DNA from: Saprospiraceae bacterium
GTDB lineage: Bacteria > Bacteroidota > Bacteroidia > Chitinophagales > Saprospiraceae
Length of the DNA stretch: 32,976 nt
Direction of reading: 5' to 3'
Assembly (NCBI GenBank): GCA_020629935.1
Contig: JAHDCJ010000058.1
Coordinates: forward strand, 1-32,976
A model generated the notes under the pieces. It had not been told where the DNA came from and did no database searches. It saw nothing but the letters and a program-made list of their open reading frames with translations. The position numbers and the translations under genes are program-made. Positions 1 through 8,534 of this stretch are shown piece after piece. Within the stretch, counting starts at the first letter, position 1. The number at the start of each line of letters is the position of its first letter.

Positions 1-70
1 GCTTTGGGGGAACAATGGGATAGGTTGGTTTTGATGGGGTGTGATTTAGGGAAGCAAACGATTTGTAAAA

Positions 71-3000
71 TTAAGTTAATACGGCTACAAATATTCCGCA
101 AACATTTAAATGTTCAATAGCATCATCTTGCAAAATTATTGGCTGGAATTTAGGATCAAAAGAATAAGGCTTAAGCGTTATGGACTGATGTCTCCATAAA
201 TCAACATCAGTTTGTTTGGTGCTAAAATATTTTTTGACAGTGTAGGAAGAACGAAAATCAGGATCTTGTTTATTGTAGTTTTGAACAAGTACAATTTCTC
301 CATTTCGCGATCCTCCAGTATATTGTTTAAATAAACAATATGCTCCATTAGGAATAATCTTATTCATTGATTCCCCAATTACTTTACAAACAAAAAGATC
401 CTTTCGTGGTTTAAATCTTTGAGGAATTTTGACCCATTCTTTGTTAGGGTCACTTTGTAATTCACTAAAGTCTCCTGCAGCAGCAAATAAATGGTATAAT
501 GGAACTGAATTGATAAAGGGATTAACTTTTTCAATTGACAAGATTTCAAGTTTTGGTTTTTCTGGTGAAATCTTAGGGAGGGTATTTTTTTCGTGTTTAT
601 CCTTTAAATAAGTATAAATGGAATCTGTAACAGGAGTTTCCATGTTAAATCTAATTTGGACTACAGAAATCGATTTCCCTTTATCATCCTTCATGAAGGT
701 TTGTTTTGCCTTCTTTGGCTGTGGAGTGATGTTTCCCATATAATAAAAATCCCTTCCTTCATCATTGCTTTTTTTAATAAACAAAGGTAATCGCATCGTA
801 TTATTTGAATTAAGAATTGCTTGAACATCTTTACTCTTTAGTGTTCGATTGGATTTTGACATCCAATCGAATTCTTTGCTATTTACAAATTCATCTTTAT
901 AATTAATTGATGCAGAGATATTATCTTCTTTATGATAATTAACAAAAATTGGGCAGTGTTTATTGTCAGGATGAACTAAATAACCTCCTACATTTTGAGC
1001 GACGGGATTTTCTTTCACGTTTAAAATTCTAAAGACATCTTTTCTTGAATATTTTCGGTATAAAATAAAACCATATTGCCAATTTTTTTGATCAAATAAA
1101 TTAGTAAATGTATTAATGGAGTAATTAATATTGTCTATTAAAAATTTTTTGAATTCTTGATTTTTTACCAAAGTAAGAAAGTCGGGATGAAATGAAAAAG
1201 TGTCATCTTTGAAGTTGATTACTTGAAAGTTGTAAATTTCACTGATGGGTACTAATTTCCCATCTTTTTTATCTCGAATAAAATGAAAATTCAAATTATT
1301 GATAGAAGAATTGATAGTGTCATCAGAAAGCGTATATCCAAAGATGTTTAATATTTCCTTTTTAAGTTTGCTCGAAGTTAATGTGCCAGTCTCAATCAAT
1401 TGTTTAAGGATATAAGATTCTTCTACTCTTTTAGAGTTATTAATTTCTTTAGAAAAGAGTTCTAAAAGTTTTTTTTCTTTTTTATTAAGATTACAATTAA
1501 AAGAGGGATCACATTTTAAAACGAAATTTAAATAGGACCCGGAGTAGTCAACAAACAGATAAGGATCTCTTGAACCATGTGTCATGAAGTCGACCATCAT
1601 AGGAGTTCGTCCTAACTTAAATTTCAAAAGATTATAGTCTTTTTTTAAGTCGACTAATAATTTCATATTAGCCGAATCAATAGATTCAAATATTTTTTCT
1701 TTCGTAATCGGATCAAAATTTATAGTAGACGAACCTGGAATCATTTTGCTTCCTAAGGAAACAAGTTTTCTTAAAGAATCTTTATTATAAGAAGTGTCTC
1801 CAAATAAAGCGATTGGGATTAAATAACTATTTTTATAATTACCAATAAAGTCAATGACAGTTAAATAATCTTTATTATTCGCTTTCCTCAATCCTCTGCC
1901 AAGTTGTTGAACGAACACAATCTGTGATTGTGTTGGTCGCATCATAATGACCTGGTTTAATTTGGGGATATCAATTCCTTCATTAAAGATATCTACTGTA
2001 AAGATATAATCTAATTTTTTATTTAAGTTTTCAGATTCTAGTTGCTCAATTGCTTTAGCTCGTTGCTCTTCTGTATTATCTCCTGTTAATGCAATTGTTC
2101 TAAATCCCCTTGAATTGAATTTATTTGATAATTCAATACATTCTCGTTTTCTCGAACAAAAGATGAGTCCTCGAATGATTCCATTATCACAACCATAGAA
2201 TTTAGATTTTTCAATTATTCGATCAACTCGTTCTTCCGATGTTAATAACAGAAAGTCTGAATCACTTTCTAGTACTTCACCGTTTACAGAAATATCAGTA
2301 ACTCCATAATAGTGAAATGGACTCAACATTTCTTCTTCCATCGCTCGATTTAACCTAATTTCATAAGCGATATTATGGTTGAATAATTTGAAAATATCGT
2401 TACCATCTGTTCGCTCAGGAGTGGCAGTCATTCCTAATAAAAACTGCGGTTTAAAATATTCTAAAAGTCTTAAATAAGAATGAGCTCCAGAACGATGAGA
2501 TTCATCAATTATGATATAATCAAATTCTTGTTTTTTAAATTGTTTTAAATGATCTGGTTTCGATATAGTTTGAATAGTAGAAAAGATAAAATCTTTTTCT
2601 AATTCCTTTTGATTTCCAGAGTATAGCCCCATGGACTTAGCACTTCCAAATATGCTTCTAAAGGTATTCATTGCTGCTTGGGCAATATTTAAACGATGAA
2701 CTACAAATAATAATTTTGAAGGATTAAATGCTTGTGCATCAAAAGCGGAAAGATAAGTTTTTCCTGTTCCTGTCGCAGAAATAAGGAGTGCTTTGTTTTT
2801 ATTTTCTTGGCGTAAATTAGCAAGGTTTTTTAAAGCCTCTATTTGCATAGAATTCGGTATTACTCTTCTTGAAAACTGAATGTTTGAATCATTCGATTTC
2901 TTCCGATCAATAATTCTTTGGGAATTATAAATTTCTTGATAAGCCAAAATAAAGTCTGGTGTTACAGGAATGGCCCGTTTAAATTCTTCTTCAAATTCAT

Positions 3001-3514
3001 GTAATACTTTTTCTACTATTTTGCTTTGGTGAAGAGCAGAAACTTTTAAATTCCATTCAATATTTGTACAAAGTGCGCTTGCAGTAAGATTACTACTTCC
3101 TATAACTAAATTGTAGTATTCCTTATTCTTGAAAAAATATCCTTTCGAATGGAAATTTCCCTCAGTAGCAATTTTTAATTCAATATTAGGGAATTGAAGT
3201 ATTCTTCTTAGTGCTTCTGGTTGAGTGAAGTTTAAATATTGAGAAACCAATATTTTTCCTTTAATACCTTTTGCACATAATAGGTCAAGATGATTAATCA
3301 ATGTAGCAACGCCACTTGTTGTAACAAAAGCAACGGAAATGGAAAATTCAAGACATTGTTCAAGTTCTTTAATAATAGTACTAAGAACTTTTTGATTTTT
3401 ATCCTTACTATTTACAAGGATTGCAGGTAGATACATCGCATCAGAGAGAATTTCTTTATCTATAAATCCTGTTGCTAGACTTTCTTTGAAATCATTTAAC
3501 ATAGATTCATCCAT
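71..3514 (-). CDS. PLD nuclease-SF2 helicase-DUF3427-like protein fused to an S24 (LexA-like) self-cleaving domain
   Basis: This 1147-residue protein probably acts on nucleic acid. Residues ~40-180 form a PLD-type nuclease domain with one HxK motif (H122, K124) and a following GSSN (139-142). Residues ~220-560 form an SF2 helicase with Walker A ATGTGKT (247-253), DESH box (337-340), TATPERTD (363-370), and motif VI QQLGRGLR (536-543). The middle (~560-1000) resembles the DUF3427 region found in PLD-helicase fusions, but this is less certain. The last ~140 residues look like LexA/UmuD. They hold an AAAG cleavage-site candidate (1011-1014), GESM with catalytic S1049, and TVKKY with candidate lysine K1094. 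Its start overlaps the Nudix gene by 8 bp, so the two are probably translationally coupled. A defence or DNA-damage role is inferred from the architecture. I cannot match it to a named system. Confidence 0.85.
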   Translation of the reverse strand: MDESMLNDFKESLATGFIDKEILSDAMYLPAILVNSKDKNQKVLSTIIKELEQCLEFSISVAFVTTSGVATLINHLDLLCAKGIKGKILVSQYLNFTQPEALRRILQFPNIELKIATEGNFHSKGYFFKNKEYYNLVIGSSNLTASALCTNIEWNLKVSALHQSKIVEKVLHEFEEEFKRAIPVTPDFILAYQEIYNSQRIIDRKKSNDSNIQFSRRVIPNSMQIEALKNLANLRQENKNKALLISATGTGKTYLSAFDAQAFNPSKLLFVVHRLNIAQAAMNTFRSIFGSAKSMGLYSGNQKELEKDFIFSTIQTISKPDHLKQFKKQEFDYIIIDESHRSGAHSYLRLLEYFKPQFLLGMTATPERTDGNDIFKLFNHNIAYEIRLNRAMEEEMLSPFHYYGVTDISVNGEVLESDSDFLLLTSEERVDRIIEKSKFYGCDNGIIRGLIFCSRKRECIELSNKFNSRGFRTIALTGDNTEEQRAKAIEQLESENLNKKLDYIFTVDIFNEGIDIPKLNQVIMMRPTQSQIVFVQQLGRGLRKANNKDYLTVIDFIGNYKNSYLIPIALFGDTSYNKDSLRKLVSLGSKMIPGSSTINFDPITKEKIFESIDSANMKLLVDLKKDYNLLKFKLGRTPMMVDFMTHGSRDPYLFVDYSGSYLNFVLKCDPSFNCNLNKKEKKLLELFSKEINNSKRVEESYILKQLIETGTLTSSKLKKEILNIFGYTLSDDTINSSINNLNFHFIRDKKDGKLVPISEIYNFQVINFKDDTFSFHPDFLTLVKNQEFKKFLIDNINYSINTFTNLFDQKNWQYGFILYRKYSRKDVFRILNVKENPVAQNVGGYLVHPDNKHCPIFVNYHKEDNISASINYKDEFVNSKEFDWMSKSNRTLKSKDVQAILNSNNTMRLPLFIKKSNDEGRDFYYMGNITPQPKKAKQTFMKDDKGKSISVVQIRFNMETPVTDSIYTYLKDKHEKNTLPKISPEKPKLEILSIEKVNPFINSVPLYHLFAAAGDFSELQSDPNKEWVKIPQRFKPRKDLFVCKVIGESMNKIIPNGAYCLFKQYTGGSRNGEIVLVQNYNKQDPDFRSSYTVKKYFSTKQTDVDLWRHQSITLKPYSFDPKFQPIILQDDAIEHLNVCGIFVAVLT

Positions 3515-3902
3515 AAGTAGCTAATTTATTAGCAATTGGAATATCTGCCCCAGCCCAATCTAAATTTTTTAATTGTTCTTTTTTTAGCCATTGAGCAAAA
3601 ATGTGCTCATTTAGTGTGATGTCTTTATTTGCAGATTTACAAAGATAACTATGCATTGTCAATTCGAAATCGGGATAGGTATGTACAACTGTTAGAAATA
3701 AGGATTCGATAATAATCTCTAAATTAAGCTCTTCAATTATTTCACGTTTAAGTGCTTTAGAATGTGATTCGCCTTCTTCTATTTTACCTCCAGGAAATTC
3801 ATATTTTTTAGAGATATACTTCAATTTATGTTCAGGTCTTTGCACACATAGAATCTCTTCGTCATTGAAGATTATTGCGGCAACAACTTCTATTTTTTTC
3901 AT
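3507..3902 (-). CDS. Nudix hydrolase, MutT-like
   Basis: This is a 131-residue Nudix pyrophosphohydrolase, expected to cleave (deoxy)nucleoside triphosphates or a related NDP-X to a monophosphate. The Nudix box is complete: GGKIEEGE followed by REIIEEL, fitting Gx5Ex7REUxEE. An Asn stands where the late Gly of the consensus is usual. I chose the ATG at 3902 (MKKIEVVAA), where MutT proteins normally begin. An upstream in-frame GTG at 3926 would add eight residues unlike the family. The gene comes first in a two-gene operon, and its TGA overlaps the helicase start. Pairing with a helicase-nuclease suggests a nucleotide-pool or signal-removal role rather than simple 8-oxo-dGTP cleansing, but that is inference. 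Confidence 0.85.
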   Translation of the reverse strand: MKKIEVVAAIIFNDEEILCVQRPEHKLKYISKKYEFPGGKIEEGESHSKALKREIIEELNLEIIIESLFLTVVHTYPDFELTMHSYLCKSANKDITLNEHIFAQWLKKEQLKNLDWAGADIPIANKLATYG

Positions 3903-3949
3903 GGGTTTATTTAATGTTGGATTCACATTTTAATAAATATAACTTACAA

Positions 3950-3965
3950 ATCAAATTAATTTGAT
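3950..3965. promoter_or_regulatory. Perfect 16-bp palindrome, candidate operator
   Basis: ATCAAATTAATTTGAT is its own reverse complement. It sits about 48 bp in front of the Nudix ATG (3902), where an operator for the Nudix-helicase operon would be expected. No regulator gene is adjacent. The S24 domain in the second gene belongs to a family often found in repressors, but no DNA-binding HTH was recognised in that protein. Confidence 0.4.
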
Positions 3966-3994
3966 CGCTTTCTGGTTGTGTCCGTTTAAAAACC

Positions 3995-4771
3995 CTAATC
4001 CAAACCCACATCCACCCACAAATTACAACTCACTTCATGATCTTCTAATTGCGCGGGGTTCCAATCTTTTAATTTGGAAATGATTTGTTGGATGTTTTTT
4101 TCAAGTAAGGGTAGGTGTTTTTCATTATTGGGATTTAGAAAGTAATTGTCATTTAATGTTGTTTTTACGATTTGGCCTTGTTGGTTGATTTGTAGTTTAA
4201 AACTGAGGTATTGTCGTTTAAATTTTTGTGGTTTGGATTCCCAGGTTTTAGGGAATTGAAGTTGTCTGCGTACATAAGATGCAATTTCTCCTTCAGGATG
4301 TGTTGGTTTTTGATCAAGATCCCAATAATCGTAAATTTTGGTGTTCCATTGAGCAAGAAAAAGACGATCCGCTTCTTGGGATAATTCTTTAAAGAAATGC
4401 TCGCCTTTCCGTTGACGGATGATGCTATCCATATAGTGCCCATAACATTCTTGTGTTATCATACAGTTGGGGCCGTGACTGATATACTCGATTTGATGTT
4501 GTTGAAGAAGTTGTTCAAATTCTTCTTCATATCTAGGGAAGTCTGCCATATGAATTTTATAAACAAGTTTGTTTTTAGCAACATCTGATTTTGCTTTTTC
4601 TATTTGATTAATACAAGCGGTATCACTGAATATGGTATAATATTTTTTAGGGCCAGTAAGCTTCACGTTGCTTTCTTGTACAGTAGATTCGGATGGATGA
4701 TTTTGATCACAACTTCCCATCAGAAAAAAGAAAAAAAGGAAGCAGCCGATCTGTTTAAAAAGGTCATTCAT
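3995..4771 (-). CDS. Lipoprotein with TonB C-terminal-like domain
   Basis: This is a 258-residue putative lipoprotein. A hydrophobic N-terminus rich in Phe ends in a lipobox, LMGSC. The last ~95 residues resemble the TonB C-terminal fold seen in many Bacteroidota proteins: a strand of the type YLSFKLQINQQGQIV, a conserved-looking WNPAQ near the end, then a final strand. There is no Pro-rich linker and no cytoplasmic anchor helix of the true TonB kind, so it is unlikely to be the energy transducer itself. The central region (~30-160) is not recognised. It is a single gene in the same direction as the Nudix operon, 93 bp upstream of its chosen start. Confidence 0.65.
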   Translation of the reverse strand: MNDLFKQIGCFLFFFFLMGSCDQNHPSESTVQESNVKLTGPKKYYTIFSDTACINQIEKAKSDVAKNKLVYKIHMADFPRYEEEFEQLLQQHQIEYISHGPNCMITQECYGHYMDSIIRQRKGEHFFKELSQEADRLFLAQWNTKIYDYWDLDQKPTHPEGEIASYVRRQLQFPKTWESKPQKFKRQYLSFKLQINQQGQIVKTTLNDNYFLNPNNEKHLPLLEKNIQQIISKLKDWNPAQLEDHEVSCNLWVDVGLD

Positions 4772-5149
4772 TATAAACGTTTTTTAGTCTTTGTTAAGAT
4801 ACAAAAAGAATGGATTTAATTGGCGTTTAAAGCGGTTTTAAGCAAGAAAAGTCGTATCTTTAATAGAGCGACAAGCGTCATGTTTTGACTGTGAATTTAG
4901 AGGCTTTAGACGCATGTTTTCTATTTTTTATCACAAAATTAGTAAAGTGTTTTTTCAATACATTTACAAAAATGCTCCAGCATTTTTGTAAACCTTCTAT
5001 TTAATATTAATCTCATTTGGGCAACTTAACGGAAGTTAAGGCTTGGGTTTGCTATGTACGTTATTTTAAAAAATGACGCGAATAATTATTTGAAATTGCC
5101 CAAATAATCAAGAGGAATCTATTCATATTATTAAACATAAAAATCAAAA
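4772..5149. other. Intergenic region with two inverted repeats
   Basis: No convincing gene lies in these 378 bp between the divergent lipoprotein and GyrB-like genes. They hold a perfect 13-bp-arm hairpin (4963-4992) and a second pair of complementary arms at 5015-5024 and 5096-5105 (ATTTGGGCAA and TTGCCCAAAT). A smaller inverted repeat, CTTAA/TTAAG, lies just inside the first arm. Their function is unknown. Confidence 0.5.
4963..4992. repeat. Hairpin with 13-bp arms
   Basis: TTTACAAAAATGC and its exact complement are separated by a 4-nt loop, TCCA. No T-run follows on either side, so a classical intrinsic terminator is not supported. Confidence 0.6.
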
Positions 5150-6229
5150 ATGATGAGTGAAAAAACGATGTATTCAGCAGAAAACATTACCGCTTTAAAA
5201 TGGCCTGATGCCATTCGGAAGCGACCAGGAATGTATATTGGCAGCACTACCGTCAATGGCTTTGTGAATATGTGGAAAAGGATGATGACTAGCCTATTGC
5301 AAGACCGAAAGTCTAGTAAGGTGGTCCTTGAACTTATAAATAAAAAATCGGGTCGCCTGGAGTTTGAAAATGTCTCAGATTCCATTACAGAACAATGGAT
5401 GATCTTAAACAGCGATCAATACCATTCTGAACTTATCGAAATCATGGCTTTTACCGTTTTAAGTCATTCTTTCTATGTTTCTTTTTGGGATGAATCAGAA
5501 GCTCCTGTATTAATCCAATTATATGAAAAAGGATTATTGAAGACGGAACAACGTACACAAAAAAATATAAATTGTAAAAAAGTAATCATAGATTTTGAAT
5601 TAGACGAAACCATTTGGGCTGAAGACTTTGAATGGAAGGAAAACTATATTCGACATGAACTAAAGAATTTCGCTTACCTTCATAAAAACACTTCCTTTGA
5701 AATAAAATATCCGATAGATGGAAAAGATTGTAACATGATCTATCATTTTAAAAATGGATTGGAAGATCAATTGGAAATTGAAAAATTAAATGGCCTTGGA
5801 GGAAGTTATTTTGAAACTGTAGTAGAAAACACCATCAATGATTTTTCGATTGAACTTGCCTTTGGATTTAGAAATTATTCGGTAGACGCACCTTATATAA
5901 AATCTTATGTGAATGATCATTTTACCCCTGAAAATGGAAGCCATGTAACCGGCGTATTAAAAGGATTGACTTATGGCGTAATGAAATATTTTCAAAAACA
6001 TGCATTGACCCAAGAATACAAAATTTCAGAAAAAGGAATTGAAGAAATATTGATGGCAGCTATAAATATTAGAATGAAAAATCCTAACTTTAGTGGCTGT
6101 GTAAGAAATAAACTTGCGAATTCAGAAATCATTGAACCCATAGCTAATCACATTTCTACTCTTCTTTTTGAAAAAATGGAAAAAGAGAATGACTTAACCC
6201 AACGATTGATATATAAGTTTAAAATTTAA
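5150..6229 (+). CDS. GyrB/ParE N-terminal-domain homologue, ATPase motifs lost
   Basis: This is a 359-residue stand-alone relative of the ATPase-transducer half of GyrB/ParE. The match is clear at both ends: RKRPGMYIGS at 23-32, NGSHVTG at 262-268 (GGTHxxG in GyrB), and CVRNKLANSE at 317-326 (QTKxKLxxSE in GyrB). Between these the GHKL catalytic parts are missing. The N-box ExxDN is replaced around residues 42-48, DDGRGIP is replaced by a sequence like ENVSDSI (73-79), and no GLHGVG loop is seen. The QTK lysine loop is also altered. There is no TOPRIM domain, so it cannot be a topoisomerase subunit. A scaffold, inhibitor or DNA-bound regulator is possible. It lies 7 bp before a P-loop gene and is probably co-transcribed with it. 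Confidence 0.75.
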   Translation: MMSEKTMYSAENITALKWPDAIRKRPGMYIGSTTVNGFVNMWKRMMTSLLQDRKSSKVVLELINKKSGRLEFENVSDSITEQWMILNSDQYHSELIEIMAFTVLSHSFYVSFWDESEAPVLIQLYEKGLLKTEQRTQKNINCKKVIIDFELDETIWAEDFEWKENYIRHELKNFAYLHKNTSFEIKYPIDGKDCNMIYHFKNGLEDQLEIEKLNGLGGSYFETVVENTINDFSIELAFGFRNYSVDAPYIKSYVNDHFTPENGSHVTGVLKGLTYGVMKYFQKHALTQEYKISEKGIEEILMAAINIRMKNPNFSGCVRNKLANSEIIEPIANHISTLLFEKMEKENDLTQRLIYKFKI

Positions 6230-6236
6230 ATCAAAC

Positions 6237-6815
6237 ATGGAAAAAACGGGCATTATTCTTATCGGTCCAGCTACGGTTGGAAAATCTACGATTGGATTAT
6301 TACTTTCCAAGGCATTATATAAAGAAAGAATTTGCCTCGATGCCCATGCGCAAGCATTTCAGTATTACGAAGCTGCGGGTTGGAGTAAAGCGAAACATGA
6401 AGAAATAAAAACTAAAGAAGGAAAGCTGGCCGCATATATTAAAATGCGACCAGCTTTTGTTTATGCTGTAGAACGAATCTTAAAAGAGTTTCCTGATGCG
6501 GTCATTGATTTTGGTGCAGGGCATTCTCATTATGATGAATCCATGTATTTTGAAAAAGTGGAAAAAGCCTTAGAAGGATTTAACCAGGTGATCTTGCTTT
6601 TACCAACGCCTGATTTAACCGAGAGTGTAAAAATATTGCGGGCAAGAAGTCAAGCTATTCGTAAGACGTCTTGGAGAATAGAGGACTATGATTTTATAAC
6701 GCGATGGACGAAAGACATGTGTAATGCTCGCTTAGCAAAATATACAATTTATACCGAAGGTAAAACACCAGAGGAAACAAGAGATGAGGTTTTAGAAAAG
6801 CTGGATCTTGCTTAA
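6237..6815 (+). CDS. Shikimate-kinase-like P-loop nucleoside/small-molecule kinase
   Basis: This is a 192-residue P-loop protein with a Walker A GPATVGKS at residues 10-17. Its overall length resembles shikimate/adenylate-type kinases. DFGAGHSHYD around residue 91 looks like the substrate-side loop of this fold. An Arg-containing stretch at ~145-160 (LRARSQAIRKTSWR) may be the lid. It lacks the clear shikimate-binding signature of AroK, so its substrate is unknown. It directly follows the GyrB-like gene with a 7-bp gap, which implies a shared transcript and possibly a shared task. Confidence 0.65.
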   Translation: MEKTGIILIGPATVGKSTIGLLLSKALYKERICLDAHAQAFQYYEAAGWSKAKHEEIKTKEGKLAAYIKMRPAFVYAVERILKEFPDAVIDFGAGHSHYDESMYFEKVEKALEGFNQVILLLPTPDLTESVKILRARSQAIRKTSWRIEDYDFITRWTKDMCNARLAKYTIYTEGKTPEETRDEVLEKLDLA

Positions 6816-6857
6816 GGTTTTGACAGTGTGTGAGTACTTACATTTAAATGATGAAAA

Positions 6858-8030
6858 ATGAGTATTATTCGATTTGTTCAGAAGACTAGCCTCTTTTGCG
6901 TTATCTTTTTAATGGTATTAGCTATCTCTTGTTCTGTCCAAGATCAATCGAGTAAAGAAAACGAAAATAAAGAAGCGACTGAAGCTGTTCAAGAAATACC
7001 AAATGTAAATCAAGGGCCGTATATTGTGGAGACAGTAGATGCAAGTCAAGGATTACGATTTTCTAGCGGCATTCGATCAATCCTTGAAGATAGTAAGGGC
7101 AATATTTGGATTGGTAGTCACCAAGAAGGACTTTGTCTTTACGATGGAAAGACAATGAGCTATTATACCGTTCAAAATGGTTTATGTGATAATCAAATTC
7201 GATCAATTTATGAAGATGATGCTGGAGTAGTTTGGTTTGAAGGAGGAAGAGATATTAGTAGTTATGATGGTGAAAAAATGATTACTCATAAAGGCAGAAA
7301 TTATGCAACGAAAAATGAATGGGAATTAGAAAAGAATGACCTTTGGTTTAAAGGAAATGAAATGATAGGCCATAACGAGGAAGAAGCTAAACCAGGAGTG
7401 TATCGTTATAATGGAAACAACTTGACCTATTTAGAATTTCCTCCTTTGGAACAAATATCAGGAGGCTTTGCCTATTCGATTTCTACACCATTTGTTCGCG
7501 GAAAAAATGATCGGGTTTGGTTTGGAACGTATAGCGCAGTTATTGGTTATGATGGCCATTCTTTTAATGTGATAGACAATAAAAGACTTGGCTTTAATAA
7601 AGACAAAGGATTTTTGCATGTCCGTAGTATATTTGAAGATAGTAAAGGAAACCTTTGGATCGGAAATAATGGTATTGGAGTATTGCTACATGATGGAGAT
7701 ACAACGATTAATTTTTCGATGGAAAAAGGGTTAATGTCTACTACTAGTTTACGAAGCGGTGGTTTTAAATCACCACCTAAAACACTTGAACATGTATTTT
7801 CCATTGGAGAAGATCGAGCAGGTAATATGTGGTTTGGCGATCGAGACACAGGCGCATGGAGATATGATGGAAAAACAATGAAAAATTATACTAGAGCGGA
7901 TGGATTAACAACGATGCATATCTGGCAAATATACCTTTCAAAGAATGGGGCGTTATGGTTCGCGATGGGAGATGGCCAAATATTGAAATTTAATGGAACA
8001 TCCTTTGAACCTTTATTTAATAAAGAGTAG
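6858..8030 (+). CDS. Two-component-regulator propeller (reg_prop) lipoprotein
   Basis: This is a 390-residue lipoprotein with a signal peptide ending in the lipobox LAISC (Cys25). An acidic, low-complexity linker runs to about residue 50. The rest is a beta-propeller of reg_prop-type repeats. Examples are IRSILEDSKGNIWIG, IRSIYEDDAGVVWF, VRSIFEDSKGNLWIG and VFSIGEDRAGNMWFG, each followed by a YDG or HDG turn. These blades are usually the periplasmic sensor half of hybrid two-component systems. Here there are no kinase or Y_Y_Y domains, so it is a free-standing, membrane-anchored propeller. Ligand and role are unknown. It lies 42 bp after the kinase-like gene in the same direction. Confidence 0.8.
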   Translation: MSIIRFVQKTSLFCVIFLMVLAISCSVQDQSSKENENKEATEAVQEIPNVNQGPYIVETVDASQGLRFSSGIRSILEDSKGNIWIGSHQEGLCLYDGKTMSYYTVQNGLCDNQIRSIYEDDAGVVWFEGGRDISSYDGEKMITHKGRNYATKNEWELEKNDLWFKGNEMIGHNEEEAKPGVYRYNGNNLTYLEFPPLEQISGGFAYSISTPFVRGKNDRVWFGTYSAVIGYDGHSFNVIDNKRLGFNKDKGFLHVRSIFEDSKGNLWIGNNGIGVLLHDGDTTINFSMEKGLMSTTSLRSGGFKSPPKTLEHVFSIGEDRAGNMWFGDRDTGAWRYDGKTMKNYTRADGLTTMHIWQIYLSKNGALWFAMGDGQILKFNGTSFEPLFNKE

Positions 8031-8116
8031 CTTGCGAATAGGTATTCATTGCAAAGGAGAGGTAAGGAGCGCCTAATGAAGAAATAGAATTTTTTTAAAA
8101 ATAAATCAAAATAAAA

Positions 8117-8485
8117 ATGCAACCAGAATCTTTTATTGTCCAATACGAAACGGCTTTAGGAACTCAGGAATGGGCATCAGTGTCGCCCTTGATTAGTGCC
8201 CAAGCCACGGTAACTTTTTCTACAGGAAAGAGACATCATGGAAAAGCAGCTATTCAAAAAGCATTTGAACATAATTTTTCCATGATCAAAAGTGAAGATT
8301 ATAAAGTACGTGAAGTGAAATGGTTGGCTAAAGAAGAAAATTTTGCTGTTTTTACTTTTGAATATTATTGGAAAGGAATTATTCAAGGTACCTTGATGGA
8401 AGGAAATGGGATAGGAACTTCAGTGCTTATTAAAGAAAATGAAAATTGGGTTTTATTGTCTGAACATTTGGGACGAAAAGGTTAA
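8117..8485 (+). CDS. NTF2-like (SnoaL/DUF4440-type) protein
   Basis: This 122-residue protein has a pattern typical of the NTF2-like cone fold. An N-terminal helix precedes TVTFSTGKRHHGKAAIQKAF. A strand pair follows (AVFTFEYYWKG) and the protein ends in a strand NWVLLSEHLGRKG. No signal peptide is seen, so it is probably cytoplasmic. Members of this superfamily bind small hydrophobic ligands or act as enzymes, and no catalytic residue can be assigned here. It lies between two lipoprotein genes in the same direction, 49 bp ahead of the SUMF1 gene. Confidence 0.7.
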   Translation: MQPESFIVQYETALGTQEWASVSPLISAQATVTFSTGKRHHGKAAIQKAFEHNFSMIKSEDYKVREVKWLAKEENFAVFTFEYYWKGIIQGTLMEGNGIGTSVLIKENENWVLLSEHLGRKG

Positions 8486-8534
8486 TTTTGGCCTTATTTT
8501 TTATCGAAAAATAGCATTTAAAAAACAGGATTTT

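Noticed and set aside
1..70. Possible further gene at the left edge
   Set aside because: Only 70 bases remain after the helicase stop, and no start, stop or motif can be read there.
71..3514. S24 domain taken as a separate repressor gene
   Set aside because: It is in frame and continuous with the helicase, without an internal start that would free a repressor, and no HTH is seen.
4165..4443. Open frame on the minus strand inside the TonB-C-like lipoprotein gene
   Set aside because: It lies wholly within a better-supported gene in another frame and has no family features.
4963..4992. Hairpin read as an intrinsic terminator
   Set aside because: The stem is perfect but no T-run follows on either strand, so it is listed as a repeat only.
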